Assembly: GCA_027489375.1 (NCBI GenBank)
Contig: JAIXZW010000013.1
Span: 310,001 to 374,000 of the forward strand
Direction: 5' to 3'
Length of the DNA: 64,000 bases
Origin: Paracoccaceae bacterium
Lineage (GTDB): Bacteria; Pseudomonadota; Alphaproteobacteria; Rhodobacterales; Rhodobacteraceae
A program made the translations under genes and the position numbers. The notes beneath the pieces are model-generated. The model did not search any database. It was not told the origin of the DNA and saw nothing but the letters and a program-made list of their open reading frames with translations. Below, piece by piece: positions 19,985 to 28,129 of this stretch. Position 1 is the first letter of the stretch. Each line of letters opens with the position of its first letter.

Positions 19985-21199
19985 ATGAAGACCGGAACCC
20001 AGCATCTTTACATCCCCGGCCCGACCAATGTGCCGGAGGCCGTGCGTCAGGCCATGATCGTGCCGATGCAGGACCACCGCGCCCCCGACTTCGGCGATCT
20101 GACGATGGGCCTGTTCAGCGACCTGAAGACCATCTTCAAAACCGAAACCGGCCGCGTCATGATGTTCCCCGGTTCCGGCACCGGCTGCTGGGAAGCGGCG
20201 ATCACCAACACGCTGAACCCCGGCGACCGCGTGCTGATGGCCCGCCACGGCCAGTTCTCGCACCTCTGGATCGAGATGGCGAAGAAACTCGGCCTCGACG
20301 TGGAAGTGGTCGATGTCGCTTGGGGCGCGGGCGTTCCGGTCAACGAATTCGCCCGCATCCTTGGCAATGACCGCCACGGCAAGATCAAGGCGGTCTTCGT
20401 CACCCACAACGAAACCGCAACCGGCGTCACCTCGGATGTCGCCCTCGTCCGCCGCGCGCTGGACGAAGCGTTCCACGATGCCCTCCTTTTCGTCGACGGT
20501 GTCTCCTCCATCGCCTGCATCGACTTCCGCATGGACGAATGGGGCGTCGACCTCGCCGTGACCGGCACGCAAAAGGGCTTCATGCTTCCCGCGGGCCTCG
20601 GCATGGTCGGCGTCTCGCCCAAGGCGATGGCGGCGGCAGAGCGGAACACGATGAAGCGCTGCTTCTTCGACTTTGCCGACATGGCCAAGATGAACGACAC
20701 GGGCTACTTCCCCTACACGCCCCCGACCCAGCTTCTGCACGGTCTGCGCAAATCGCTCGACCGTATGCTGGACGAAGGGCAGGACGTGACGCACGCCCGC
20801 CACCGCCGCCTTGCCACGGGCGTCCGCGCCGCCGTGGCGGCTTGGGGGCTGGAGCTTTGCGCCGAACACCCCTCGCTCTACTCCGACACCGTCTCGGCGA
20901 TCCGCGTCCCCGTCGGCGTCGATGCCCGCGAAGTCATCAAGACCGCCTATGACCGCTACAACTGCTCGCTCGGCTCGGGTCTCGGCCAGCTCAACGGCAA
21001 GGTCTTCCGCATCGGCCACCTTGGCGACCTGAACGAGGGCATGTGCCTCACCGCCATCTCCATCGCGGAAATGTCGCTTGCCGCCGCTGGCGCACAGATC
21101 CGCTTCGGATCGGGCGTCGCCGCCGCGCAAGAGGTCTATGCCGAACCCGTGGCGCGCGCCGTGCAGCGTAACGCCGCCGCCCGCATCGCCGCCGAATAA
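19985..21199 (+). CDS. sgaA: Serine--glyoxylate aminotransferase
   Basis: QHLYIPGPTNVPEAVRQAM; FVDGVSSIACIDFRMDEWGVDLAVTGTQKGFMLPAGLG; followed by mcl-mtkAB. Confidence 0.93.
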   Translation: MKTGTQHLYIPGPTNVPEAVRQAMIVPMQDHRAPDFGDLTMGLFSDLKTIFKTETGRVMMFPGSGTGCWEAAITNTLNPGDRVLMARHGQFSHLWIEMAKKLGLDVEVVDVAWGAGVPVNEFARILGNDRHGKIKAVFVTHNETATGVTSDVALVRRALDEAFHDALLFVDGVSSIACIDFRMDEWGVDLAVTGTQKGFMLPAGLGMVGVSPKAMAAAERNTMKRCFFDFADMAKMNDTGYFPYTPPTQLLHGLRKSLDRMLDEGQDVTHARHRRLATGVRAAVAAWGLELCAEHPSLYSDTVSAIRVPVGVDAREVIKTAYDRYNCSLGSGLGQLNGKVFRIGHLGDLNEGMCLTAISIAEMSLAAAGAQIRFGSGVAAAQEVYAEPVARAVQRNAAARIAAE

Positions 21200-21219
21200 G
21201 CCGAACCCATAGGAAAATC

Positions 21220-22158
21220 ATGTCCCACACGCTTTACCCGCTGCGGCGTCAACGCCTGCAGCGCTCGGAACTCGCTGTCCCTGCGTCAAACCCGACGATG
21301 ATCGACAAGGCTGCCGCAGGACCCGCCGATTACGTCTTCCTCGACCTCGAAGACGCGGTCGCCCCGCCGGAAAAGGAACAGGCCCGCAAGAACTGCATCC
21401 AGGCGCTCAACGACATCGACTGGGCCGCCGAGGGCAAGACGGTTTCCGTCCGCATCAACGGCCTTGATACGCATTACATGTATCGGGATGTGGTCGATGT
21501 GATGGAACAGGCCGGTTCCCGCGTCCATACGCTCTTGGTGCCCAAGGTCGGCGTGCGCGACGACCTTTACATGGTCGAAGCGATGGTCAACCAGATCGAA
21601 CAGGCCAAGGGCTACACCACCCGTGTGGGGCTGGAAGCGTTGATCGAAACCGCGCTCGGCATGGCCAACGTCGAATCCATCGCCCAATTCGGTGGCCGTC
21701 TCGAAGCGCTTCACTTCGGCGTGGCCGATTACGCCGCCTCGATGCGCGCCCGCACCACCAACATCGGCGGCCTGAACCCCCACTACCCCGGCGACCAATG
21801 GCACGCCGCCATCTCGCGCATGGTCATCGCCTGCCGCGCCTATGGCCTGCGCGCCATCGACGGCCCGTTCGGCGATTTCTCGGACCCCGAAGGCTACAAA
21901 GAGGGCGCACGCCGCGCCGCCGCCCTTGGCTGCGAAGGCAAATGGGCCATCCACCCCTCGCAGGTTTCGATGGCCAACGAAGTCTTCAGCCCCACCGATG
22001 CCGAAGTCACCAAGGCCAAGCGCATCATCGAGGAACTGAAGATCGCGGAATCCCAAGGCAAGGGCGCCGCCAGCCTCGACGGCAAGATGATCGACGCGGC
22101 CTCGGAAAAGATGGCCCGCAACGTGCTTGTGATCGCAGACGCCATTTCCGGCAAGTGA
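21220..22158 (+). CDS. mcl: L-malyl-CoA / beta-methylmalyl-CoA lyase
   Basis: [62 protein letters not shown]. Confidence 0.93.
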   Translation: MSHTLYPLRRQRLQRSELAVPASNPTMIDKAAAGPADYVFLDLEDAVAPPEKEQARKNCIQALNDIDWAAEGKTVSVRINGLDTHYMYRDVVDVMEQAGSRVHTLLVPKVGVRDDLYMVEAMVNQIEQAKGYTTRVGLEALIETALGMANVESIAQFGGRLEALHFGVADYAASMRARTTNIGGLNPHYPGDQWHAAISRMVIACRAYGLRAIDGPFGDFSDPEGYKEGARRAAALGCEGKWAIHPSQVSMANEVFSPTDAEVTKAKRIIEELKIAESQGKGAASLDGKMIDAASEKMARNVLVIADAISGK

Positions 22159-22204
22159 CGGGAAAGGGTGGGCCAAAGGCCCATCCGCCCAAAGGGAGGA
22201 TGAC

Positions 22205-23377
22205 ATGGACATTCACGAATATCAGGCCAAGGAAATCCTCGCCCGCTTCGGCGTGCCGGTCCCCCGTGGCGGACTTGCCTACAGCCCCGAACAGGCGGGC
22301 TACCGCGCCCGCGAACTCGGCGGCTCGGCCTGGGTGGTCAAGGCGCAGATCCACTCCGGCGGACGCGGTGCCGCAGGCGGCGTCAAACTCTGCCGCTCCG
22401 AGGACGAGGTTCAAAGCTTCGCATCCACCCTCTTCGGCAAGCAGCTTGTCACCAAACAGACCGATGCCAACGGCAAGGGCGTCTACCGCCTCTGGGTCGA
22501 AGGGGCCTCGGACATCGCCAAGGAAATGTATCTGGGCTTCGTGCTCGACCGTAAATCCGAACGCATCATGATCGTCGCCTCCGCCCACGGCGGGATGGAG
22601 ATCGAAGACCTCGCCGAATCCGACCCCGACAGCCTCCAGCGCATGACGCTCGACCCCGCAGTCGGCCTGTCCGAGTTTCAGGCCCGCGAACTGGCGTTCA
22701 AACTGGGGCTGAAGGGCGGACAGATCGCGCAGATGGTCACGATCCTGAAAGCCTGCTACCGCGCCTACCGCGACCTCGACGCGGTCATGGTCGAAATCAA
22801 CCCGCTCGTCATCACCGGCAACGGCGACCTCGTGGCGCTCGACGCCAAGATGAGCTTCGACACCAACGCCCTTTTCCGCCGCCCGCAAATCGCCGAACTG
22901 CGCGACCGTTCGCAGGAAGACCCCCGCGAATCCGCCGCGGGGGACTACGGCCTTGCTTACGTCGGGCTTGATGGCGACATCGGCTGCATCATCAACGGCG
23001 CGGGCCTTGCGATGGCCACGATGGACATGATCAAGCTCGCCGGAGGAGAACCCGCCAATTTCCTTGATATTGGCGGCGGGGCCAGCCCCGAGCGGGTAGT
23101 GCGGGCTTTCCGCACGGTGCTGGCCGACCGCAATGTCAGCGTCATCCTCGTCAACATCTTCGCAGGCATCAACCGCTGCGACTGGGTGGCCGAAGGTGTC
23201 GTGCAAGCCTACCGCGAGGTTGGCATGACCATCCCCGTCGTCGTCCGCCTTGCCGGAACCAATGTCGAAGAGGGCAAGAAGATCCTTGCCACCTCCGGCC
23301 TTCCGCTCATCACCGCAGACACGCTGGCCGAGGCCGCCGAAAAGGCCGTCGCGACCCGCATGAAATCCGCAGCCTGA
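22205..23377 (+). CDS. mtkA: Malate--CoA ligase subunit beta (succinyl-CoA synthetase beta-like)
   Basis: [40 protein letters not shown]; co-located with mcl and sgaA. Confidence 0.9.
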   Translation: MDIHEYQAKEILARFGVPVPRGGLAYSPEQAGYRARELGGSAWVVKAQIHSGGRGAAGGVKLCRSEDEVQSFASTLFGKQLVTKQTDANGKGVYRLWVEGASDIAKEMYLGFVLDRKSERIMIVASAHGGMEIEDLAESDPDSLQRMTLDPAVGLSEFQARELAFKLGLKGGQIAQMVTILKACYRAYRDLDAVMVEINPLVITGNGDLVALDAKMSFDTNALFRRPQIAELRDRSQEDPRESAAGDYGLAYVGLDGDIGCIINGAGLAMATMDMIKLAGGEPANFLDIGGGASPERVVRAFRTVLADRNVSVILVNIFAGINRCDWVAEGVVQAYREVGMTIPVVVRLAGTNVEEGKKILATSGLPLITADTLAEAAEKAVATRMKSAA

Positions 23378-23388
23378 AGGGAAACGTC

Positions 23389-24288
23389 ATGGCGATCCTC
23401 ATCACCGAAAAGACCCGCGTCATCGTTCAGGGCATGTCGGGCCGCATCGGCCAGTTCCACGCGCAGGACATGATCAAGCACGGCACCAATGTCGTGGGCG
23501 GCGTGACCCCCGGCAAAGGCGGCGAAACCCTGCTCGGCCGCCCGCTCTTCAACACCGTCCGCGAAGCGGTCGAGGCGACGGGGGCCGAAGCCAGCCTCGT
23601 CTTCGTCCCCCCGCCCTTTGCGGCGGACGCGATCATGGAAGCGGCAGACGCAGGCATCAAGACCGCCGTCTGCGTCACCGACGGTATCCCGTCGCAGGAC
23701 ATGATGCTGGTGAAGCGCTTCCTCAAGCGCTACCCCTCCGAACGCAAGATGCGCCTGATCGGCCCGAACTGCGCGGGCATCATCTCGCCCGGCAAGGGCT
23801 TCATGGGCATCATGCCGCCCCACATCTACATGCCGGGACGCATCGGCATCGTCGGCCGCTCCGGCACCTTGGGCTATGAAGCCGCATCCCAGATGAAAGC
23901 CCTCGGCATCGGCATCTCCACATCCGTGGGCATCGGCGGCGACCCGATCAACGGCTCCAGCTTCCGCGACATCCTCGAACTCTTCGAGAATGACCCCGAA
24001 ACCGATGCCGTCATGATGATCGGCGAAATCGGCGGCCCGCAGGAAGCCGAAGCAGCACTTTACGCCCGCAACTTCATGAAAAAGCCGGTCGTGGCCTATA
24101 TCGCGGGCCTCTCCGCACCCAAGGGCCGCAAGATGGGCCATGCGGGGGCGATCATCTCGGCCTTCGGCGAAAGCGCGCAGGAAAAGGTCGAGATCCTTTC
24201 CGCCGCGGGCATCACCATAGCCCCGAACCCGTCCTCGATGGGCGAGACGATGGCCGCCGTCCTCGCATCGCGCCGCGCAGCGGCCTGA
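23389..24288 (+). CDS. mtkB: Malate--CoA ligase subunit alpha (succinyl-CoA synthetase alpha-like)
   Basis: VIVQGMSGRIGQFHAQDMIKHGTNVVGGVTPGKGG; GHAGAIIS active-site His region. Confidence 0.9.
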   Translation: MAILITEKTRVIVQGMSGRIGQFHAQDMIKHGTNVVGGVTPGKGGETLLGRPLFNTVREAVEATGAEASLVFVPPPFAADAIMEAADAGIKTAVCVTDGIPSQDMMLVKRFLKRYPSERKMRLIGPNCAGIISPGKGFMGIMPPHIYMPGRIGIVGRSGTLGYEAASQMKALGIGISTSVGIGGDPINGSSFRDILELFENDPETDAVMMIGEIGGPQEAEAALYARNFMKKPVVAYIAGLSAPKGRKMGHAGAIISAFGESAQEKVEILSAAGITIAPNPSSMGETMAAVLASRRAAA

Positions 24289-24325
24289 TACGGGCATTCC
24301 ATGGTTTCCCAACCCTGACCTGTAA

Positions 24326-24354
24326 GGGCGGCCCCGCAAAGGCCGCCCCTTTTT
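24326..24354 (+). terminator. Intrinsic terminator after mtkB
   Basis: GGGCGGCC (24326-24333) / GGCCGCCC (24341-24348) followed by TTTTT. Confidence 0.85.
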
Positions 24355-24998
24355 CATCCGTTCCGCAGCCGGAAATCCGCCCCGCCGCTTTCGGCCATCA
24401 CCATCCGCCCGTTCGGCAGATCGTTCCCGTCCAGCTTCCAGTCGATCTCCTCGGGCGTCAGCTTGTAATGCACCCACCGCGCCCGCAGCCGTTCGCGCAG
24501 CACCGCCTCCGGCACATCGACCAGCACCGCCACGTCGAACATCGGCCGCAGCCGCGCCCAAGGCTCGCGCTGCATCAAAAGGTAATTCCCCTCCACCACG
24601 ATCACCGGCACATCGGCGGAAATCAACCGCGCCCCCGCCCGCGCAATCTCGATATCGCGGTCGAAGACGGGAACGGCGACGAAGTCCTCGTCCCGCGCCC
24701 GAATGCGCTTGAGCGTATGGTAAAGCCCGCCCACGTCGAAGGTTTCGGGCGCGCCCTTCCGTGGCCGCAACCCCGCAGGCACCAGATGCAGGTCGTCGTA
24801 ATGATAGCCATCCATCGGCAGCACCGCCGCCATGCCCGCCGCCCGAGCGTTCAGATCCTCTACGATCCGTTCCGCCACGGTTGACTTGCCCGATCCCGGC
24901 GGCCCCGCCACCGCCGCCACCACGCGCCCCGCCCCGGCGCGTTTTGCAAGCATATCGGCCAAAGCTGCCAAATCCACGTATTCCACGGCTTTCCCCAT
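24354..24998 (-). CDS. P-loop nucleoside/sugar kinase-like protein (uridine kinase/FrcK-like)
   Basis: VVAAVAGPPGSGKSTVAERIVEDL; VLPMDGYHYDD; VPVIVVEGNYLL. Confidence 0.75.
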   Translation of the reverse strand: MGKAVEYVDLAALADMLAKRAGAGRVVAAVAGPPGSGKSTVAERIVEDLNARAAGMAAVLPMDGYHYDDLHLVPAGLRPRKGAPETFDVGGLYHTLKRIRARDEDFVAVPVFDRDIEIARAGARLISADVPVIVVEGNYLLMQREPWARLRPMFDVAVLVDVPEAVLRERLRARWVHYKLTPEEIDWKLDGNDLPNGRMVMAESGGADFRLRNG

Positions 24999-25079
24999 CC
25001 CGTCACGACCCTTCGGCCCAAGCCTAGCCGATTGTTCCCGCCCCCGCCACGGCCCCGCATCGCAGGGCAGGGGGGCGAT

Positions 25080-25217
25080 GGGCTGACCGACCGGCCGGTG
25101 TGTGGTACTCCGCTCCCGAGGGGACAGGTAAGCGGTCGCGCCGACGGTCGATCAGCCCTTTCGGCCCGGCGAGAACAGGCCGGACCGAACAGCGTCCCTA
25201 ACGGCGTGCACGCGCCG
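25080..25217 (-). ncRNA. Candidate structured RNA following a micro-ORF
   Basis: Minus strand: 13-bp helix GGGCTGATCGACC/GGTCGGTCAGCCC; 11-bp hairpin TTCGGTCCGGC-CTGTTCTC-GCCGGGCCGAA; CGGCG/CGCCG hairpin. The only non-WC pair in each long stem is G-U on the minus strand (C-A on plus). Confidence 0.5.
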
Positions 25218-25281
25218 CGTCGGGGGTTTCGGGTCTTTCAAAGAGTCGAATGATCATCGCAATCACTGCACTGCTGAACAT
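25198..25281 (-). CDS. Candidate 27-aa small ORF or leader peptide
   Basis: GGGAGGAAGCTGCC-ATG: MFSSAVIAMIIRLFERPETPDAARARR*; strong SD spacing; hydrophobic N-terminus, Arg-rich C-terminus. Confidence 0.5.
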   Translation of the reverse strand: MFSSAVIAMIIRLFERPETPDAARARR

Positions 25282-25362
25282 GGCAGCTTCCTCCCATAAG
25301 CGACCCCGAAACGGTGCCGCAGGTTAACCAATGTCACTTGGTCCGATTCGCGGCTGTTCCGT

Positions 25363-25410
25363 GGGGAACAAGGCGACTGGGAAACAAGGCGACTGGGGAA
25401 ACAAGGATTC
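25363..25410. repeat. Three 16-bp tandem repeats at the 3' end of imuB
   Basis: GGGGAACAAGGCGACT / GGGAAACAAGGCGACT / GGGGAAACAAGGATTC. Confidence 0.75.
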
Positions 25411-27058
25411 AGGCAAAGATGCCGTGGCAGAACCAGCCGCCCGACACCTCGCCCCCGTGGGCATAGAACAGCCAGAGCCGCCGCCCCTCGTCGGTTTCCA
25501 CGCGCCAGTAATCCCGCGCCCCCGACCGCCATTCGGGCCGGTCGAGCCACCATTCCGGCGCGATCCGCTCCGGCCCCACCGCCACGCGCACCGCCCAGTC
25601 CCGCCTGCGCCAGCGGAACTGGCGCGGCAGCACGGGCGCATCCCCTGCCACCACGGGTTCCGGCCCCAAAAGCTGGACCGGCCTCGGCAGACCACGGTCG
25701 GGCCAGCCCGCCGCGTGGGTCCGCGACCATGCCGCCGCCAGAACCAGATAGGACCGCTCGGGCGCATGGCTTTCGGCAGGATGCACCCGCGTCACCGACT
25801 CGGCCCCCAGCCGCGCACCCAGCTTGCCGACCAATTCGTCCAGCCCCGCATCCTGCGGCACGGGGGCCGCCGCCTCGTCCAGCCGCGCGCGATGCTGCAT
25901 GGCAAGCAGCGGCTCGGTCATCACCGCTTCCAGCCGCAGCATGTCGATGCCGAAGCCCGCCTCGATCTCGTCCAGCTTCAGCGCCAGCAGGGGGCGGACC
26001 GTCTCGACCCTGTCCGAGGCGCGGGCCAACCCCACCTCCACCACCCGCACCTCTCCATCCGTGCGAAAGGCTTGCAGCCGCACCCGCCGCGCGCCCCGCG
26101 ACCGCGCCGTCAGCCGCGCGCACAGCACCGGAAGCAGCCGGTCCACCCCCGCCGCCACATCCGCAAGCAACCCGATCGGGTCGGGAAAGCTGATCCGCGC
26201 CGCGAAATGCAACGGCGCGGACGAAGGCGTCACCGGCTCCGCCTCCAGCCCCAGCGCCTGATCCAGCCGCCGCAAGACGGCCATCCCGAAGCGCCGCGCC
26301 AGCGCCGCGCGCGGCAGCACGGCGATATCCTCCACCCGCCGCAACCCCAGCCGCGCCAGCCCCTCCACCGCCTCGGCCTCAAGCCGCAGCGCGGCCAGCG
26401 GCAACCCTGCCAGCGCCTGCCGCATCTTCCCCGCAGGCGCGATCACGCCCTTTGGCGCGGCCTCCTCCATCGACAGGGGGGCCGCCCCGCCCCGCTCCCA
26501 CCCGCGCCGCTTGCCCGCCTTGGAGCGTGTCGCATGGGCCTCCTGCTCGATGGCATCCCCGTTCCTGACAGGCCCCGCCTTGCGCCCCGCGTAATGCGCC
26601 AGCGCCCATGCCGCACCCACCGTATCGGCCAGCCCCGCCCGCACGGTCAGGCCCATGCCCTCGCACTCGCCCTCGACCGCCGCGAGCAGCCCCTCCTCTC
26701 CGCCAAACAGATGCGCGCATCCCGTGATGTCGAGCACCAGCCCCGCCGCCCCCTCTTCGGCGATCCACGGCGAGTATTTTCCCGCCCAGCGCCGCAGCGC
26801 CGTCAGGAAAGCCGCCTCGCCCCGCTCATCCGCCGCCACAGTCCCCAGCGCGGGACAGATCGCCCGCGCATCCCGCAACGACTGCCCCGCCGCCAGCCCC
26901 GCCGCCTCGGCCTCGGGGTTGAGCGAATGCAGCACCTGCGCCCCGTTGCGGTCGGCCACCACGGCAAAGGGCGCAGGCAGCGCCAAGGGACGCTGCCGCA
27001 ACGCCCGCTCCACCGGCAGACGCGGAAACCACAGACAAAGGATTCGCCGTTCGGACAT
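25409..27058 (-). CDS. imuB: ImuB-like Y-family DNA polymerase homologue
   Basis: MSERRILCLWFPRLPVERALRQRPL; LVLDITGCAHLFGGEEGLL; LAALRLEAEAVEGLARLGLRRVEDIAVLPRAALARRFG. Confidence 0.92.
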   Translation of the reverse strand: MSERRILCLWFPRLPVERALRQRPLALPAPFAVVADRNGAQVLHSLNPEAEAAGLAAGQSLRDARAICPALGTVAADERGEAAFLTALRRWAGKYSPWIAEEGAAGLVLDITGCAHLFGGEEGLLAAVEGECEGMGLTVRAGLADTVGAAWALAHYAGRKAGPVRNGDAIEQEAHATRSKAGKRRGWERGGAAPLSMEEAAPKGVIAPAGKMRQALAGLPLAALRLEAEAVEGLARLGLRRVEDIAVLPRAALARRFGMAVLRRLDQALGLEAEPVTPSSAPLHFAARISFPDPIGLLADVAAGVDRLLPVLCARLTARSRGARRVRLQAFRTDGEVRVVEVGLARASDRVETVRPLLALKLDEIEAGFGIDMLRLEAVMTEPLLAMQHRARLDEAAAPVPQDAGLDELVGKLGARLGAESVTRVHPAESHAPERSYLVLAAAWSRTHAAGWPDRGLPRPVQLLGPEPVVAGDAPVLPRQFRWRRRDWAVRVAVGPERIAPEWWLDRPEWRSGARDYWRVETDEGRRLWLFYAHGGEVSGGWFCHGIFA

Positions 27059-27061
27059 GAT

Positions 27062-27076
27062 GTTCACTATATGTTC
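27062..27076 (-). promoter_or_regulatory. LexA (SOS) box upstream of imuB
   Basis: GTTC-ACTATAT-GTTC matches the alphaproteobacterial GTTC-N7-GTTC LexA box; directly abuts the imuB start. Confidence 0.8.
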
Positions 27077-27129
27077 CCAAAAGCCCCGCGCAAACCCCGC
27101 CCCAGCCCCCCGTTTCCCCTGTCTGACAA

Positions 27130-27143
27130 TTGCGTGACCGCAC
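27130..27143 (+). promoter_or_regulatory. NnrR-type (FNR/CRP family) site upstream of cytochrome c'
   Basis: TTGCG-TGAC-CGCAC, 9/10 match to TTGCG-N4-CGCAA; TATAGT at 27187-27192. Confidence 0.5.
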
Positions 27144-27245
27144 CTATCGGCGTGACAACGTCACTTCCGTGCAGATCGGCCCCGCCTATAGTTATTCCCG
27201 TATCCGCCCCGAACGGGCCCGCGAAACATACAGGGAGAACAGGCA

Positions 27246-27677
27246 ATGAAACTGAAAGCAGCCCTCGTCACGGGCTTCGCGCTCGCCGCGACCATGCTCT
27301 ACGCCGCCGAACGCACCGATCCGAACGCCATCGCCCGCGAAGAGCTGATGGAAACCGTCGGCAAGAACATGAAGACGCTGGGCGACATGGCAGGCGGCAA
27401 GGCCGGTTTCGACGCCGCCGCCGCCGAAGCCGCGAAAGCCGCCATCGTCGAGGCTGCGGCCAAGATCGCCCCGACCTTCGAAACCCAAGGTGCCGCCGAT
27501 CCCGCCGACGAAGCCAAGCCGGAAATCTGGGCCAACTGGGACGACTTCACCAAAAAGGCAGGCGCGCTCGAAACCGCCGCGACCGCGCTCGACACCTCGT
27601 CGCTCGAAGCGGTGCAGGCCGGCATGGGCGCGATGGGCGGCGCCTGCAAGGATTGCCACACCTCTTACCGCATGTAA
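27246..27677 (+). CDS. cycP: Cytochrome c' (class II c-type cytochrome)
   Basis: Signal peptide plus C-terminal CKDCHTSYR (CXXCH) haem motif in a 4-helix-like protein. Confidence 0.93.
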   Translation: MKLKAALVTGFALAATMLYAAERTDPNAIAREELMETVGKNMKTLGDMAGGKAGFDAAAAEAAKAAIVEAAAKIAPTFETQGAADPADEAKPEIWANWDDFTKKAGALETAATALDTSSLEAVQAGMGAMGGACKDCHTSYRM

Positions 27678-27683
27678 TCGCTT

Positions 27684-27708
27684 GGCCCCCGCCGCTTTGG
27701 CGGGGGCC
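27684..27708. terminator. Stem-loop terminator between convergent cytochrome c' and I78-like genes
   Basis: GGCCCCCGCC-GCTTT-GGCGGGGGCC, 10-bp perfect stem. Confidence 0.6.
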
Positions 27709-27714
27709 GCACCC

Positions 27715-27993
27715 TCACCCGCAGGTCACGCGGGAAATCATCCGGTAGCGATCCAGCTCGAAATTGATCCGGTCGGGGTTGTAATCCATCGTCACCGCCG
27801 AACCCGGTGCAATGATCCGCACGGGCTTGTTGAAGCGCATCGTCTCAAGCACCGTATCGGGCGATCCCACCAGATATTGCAGGTCATAGGCCCCGCACTG
27901 GTTCGGGTTCGGCTGGTCCACCACGGGGACCCCCATCGGTTCGCATCCTGCCAAAGCCAGCGCCGCAGCGCCTGCCATCATCATCCGTCTCAT
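27715..27993 (-). CDS. Peptidase inhibitor I78 family lipoprotein
   Basis: AAALALAGCEPMG lipobox; CGAYDLQYLVGSP...VRIIAPGSAVTMDYNPDRINFELD...RVTCG. Confidence 0.8.
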   Translation of the reverse strand: MRRMMMAGAAALALAGCEPMGVPVVDQPNPNQCGAYDLQYLVGSPDTVLETMRFNKPVRIIAPGSAVTMDYNPDRINFELDRYRMISRVTCG

Positions 27994-28020
27994 CGCCGCT
28001 CCTCCCAACTACCTGCCACG

Positions 28021-28037
28021 GGAACGCCCCACGTTCC
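28021..28037. promoter_or_regulatory. 17-bp inverted repeat in the divergent I78/formaldehyde dehydrogenase promoter region
   Basis: GGAACG-CCCCA-CGTTCC. Confidence 0.4.
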
Positions 28038-28129
28038 GCTTCGTTCCTTGATCGAAGAATGACGTTTCCCGCGTTGCAATTCACCCCCGTTTCGGCAACC
28101 TACCCTCCGAAAGTTAACGGGAGGAACCC

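Noticed and set aside
25075-25285. Permuted tmRNA, RNase P, SRP RNA or a yybP-ykoY riboswitch at this site
   Set aside because: Checked by eye for hallmark motifs (T-loop/CCA and tag ORF, RNase P core, GGAAGGAAGCAGCC-type SRP motif, riboswitch core) and found none; left as unidentified
25331-27748. 805-aa plus-strand ORF opposite imuB
   Set aside because: Pro/Arg/His-rich shadow frame; imuB on the minus strand has clear family motifs and a LexA box
28032-28045. Second LexA box GTTCCGCTTCGTTC
   Set aside because: Spacing between GTTC repeats is 6 nt, not the 7 nt required for the alphaproteobacterial box
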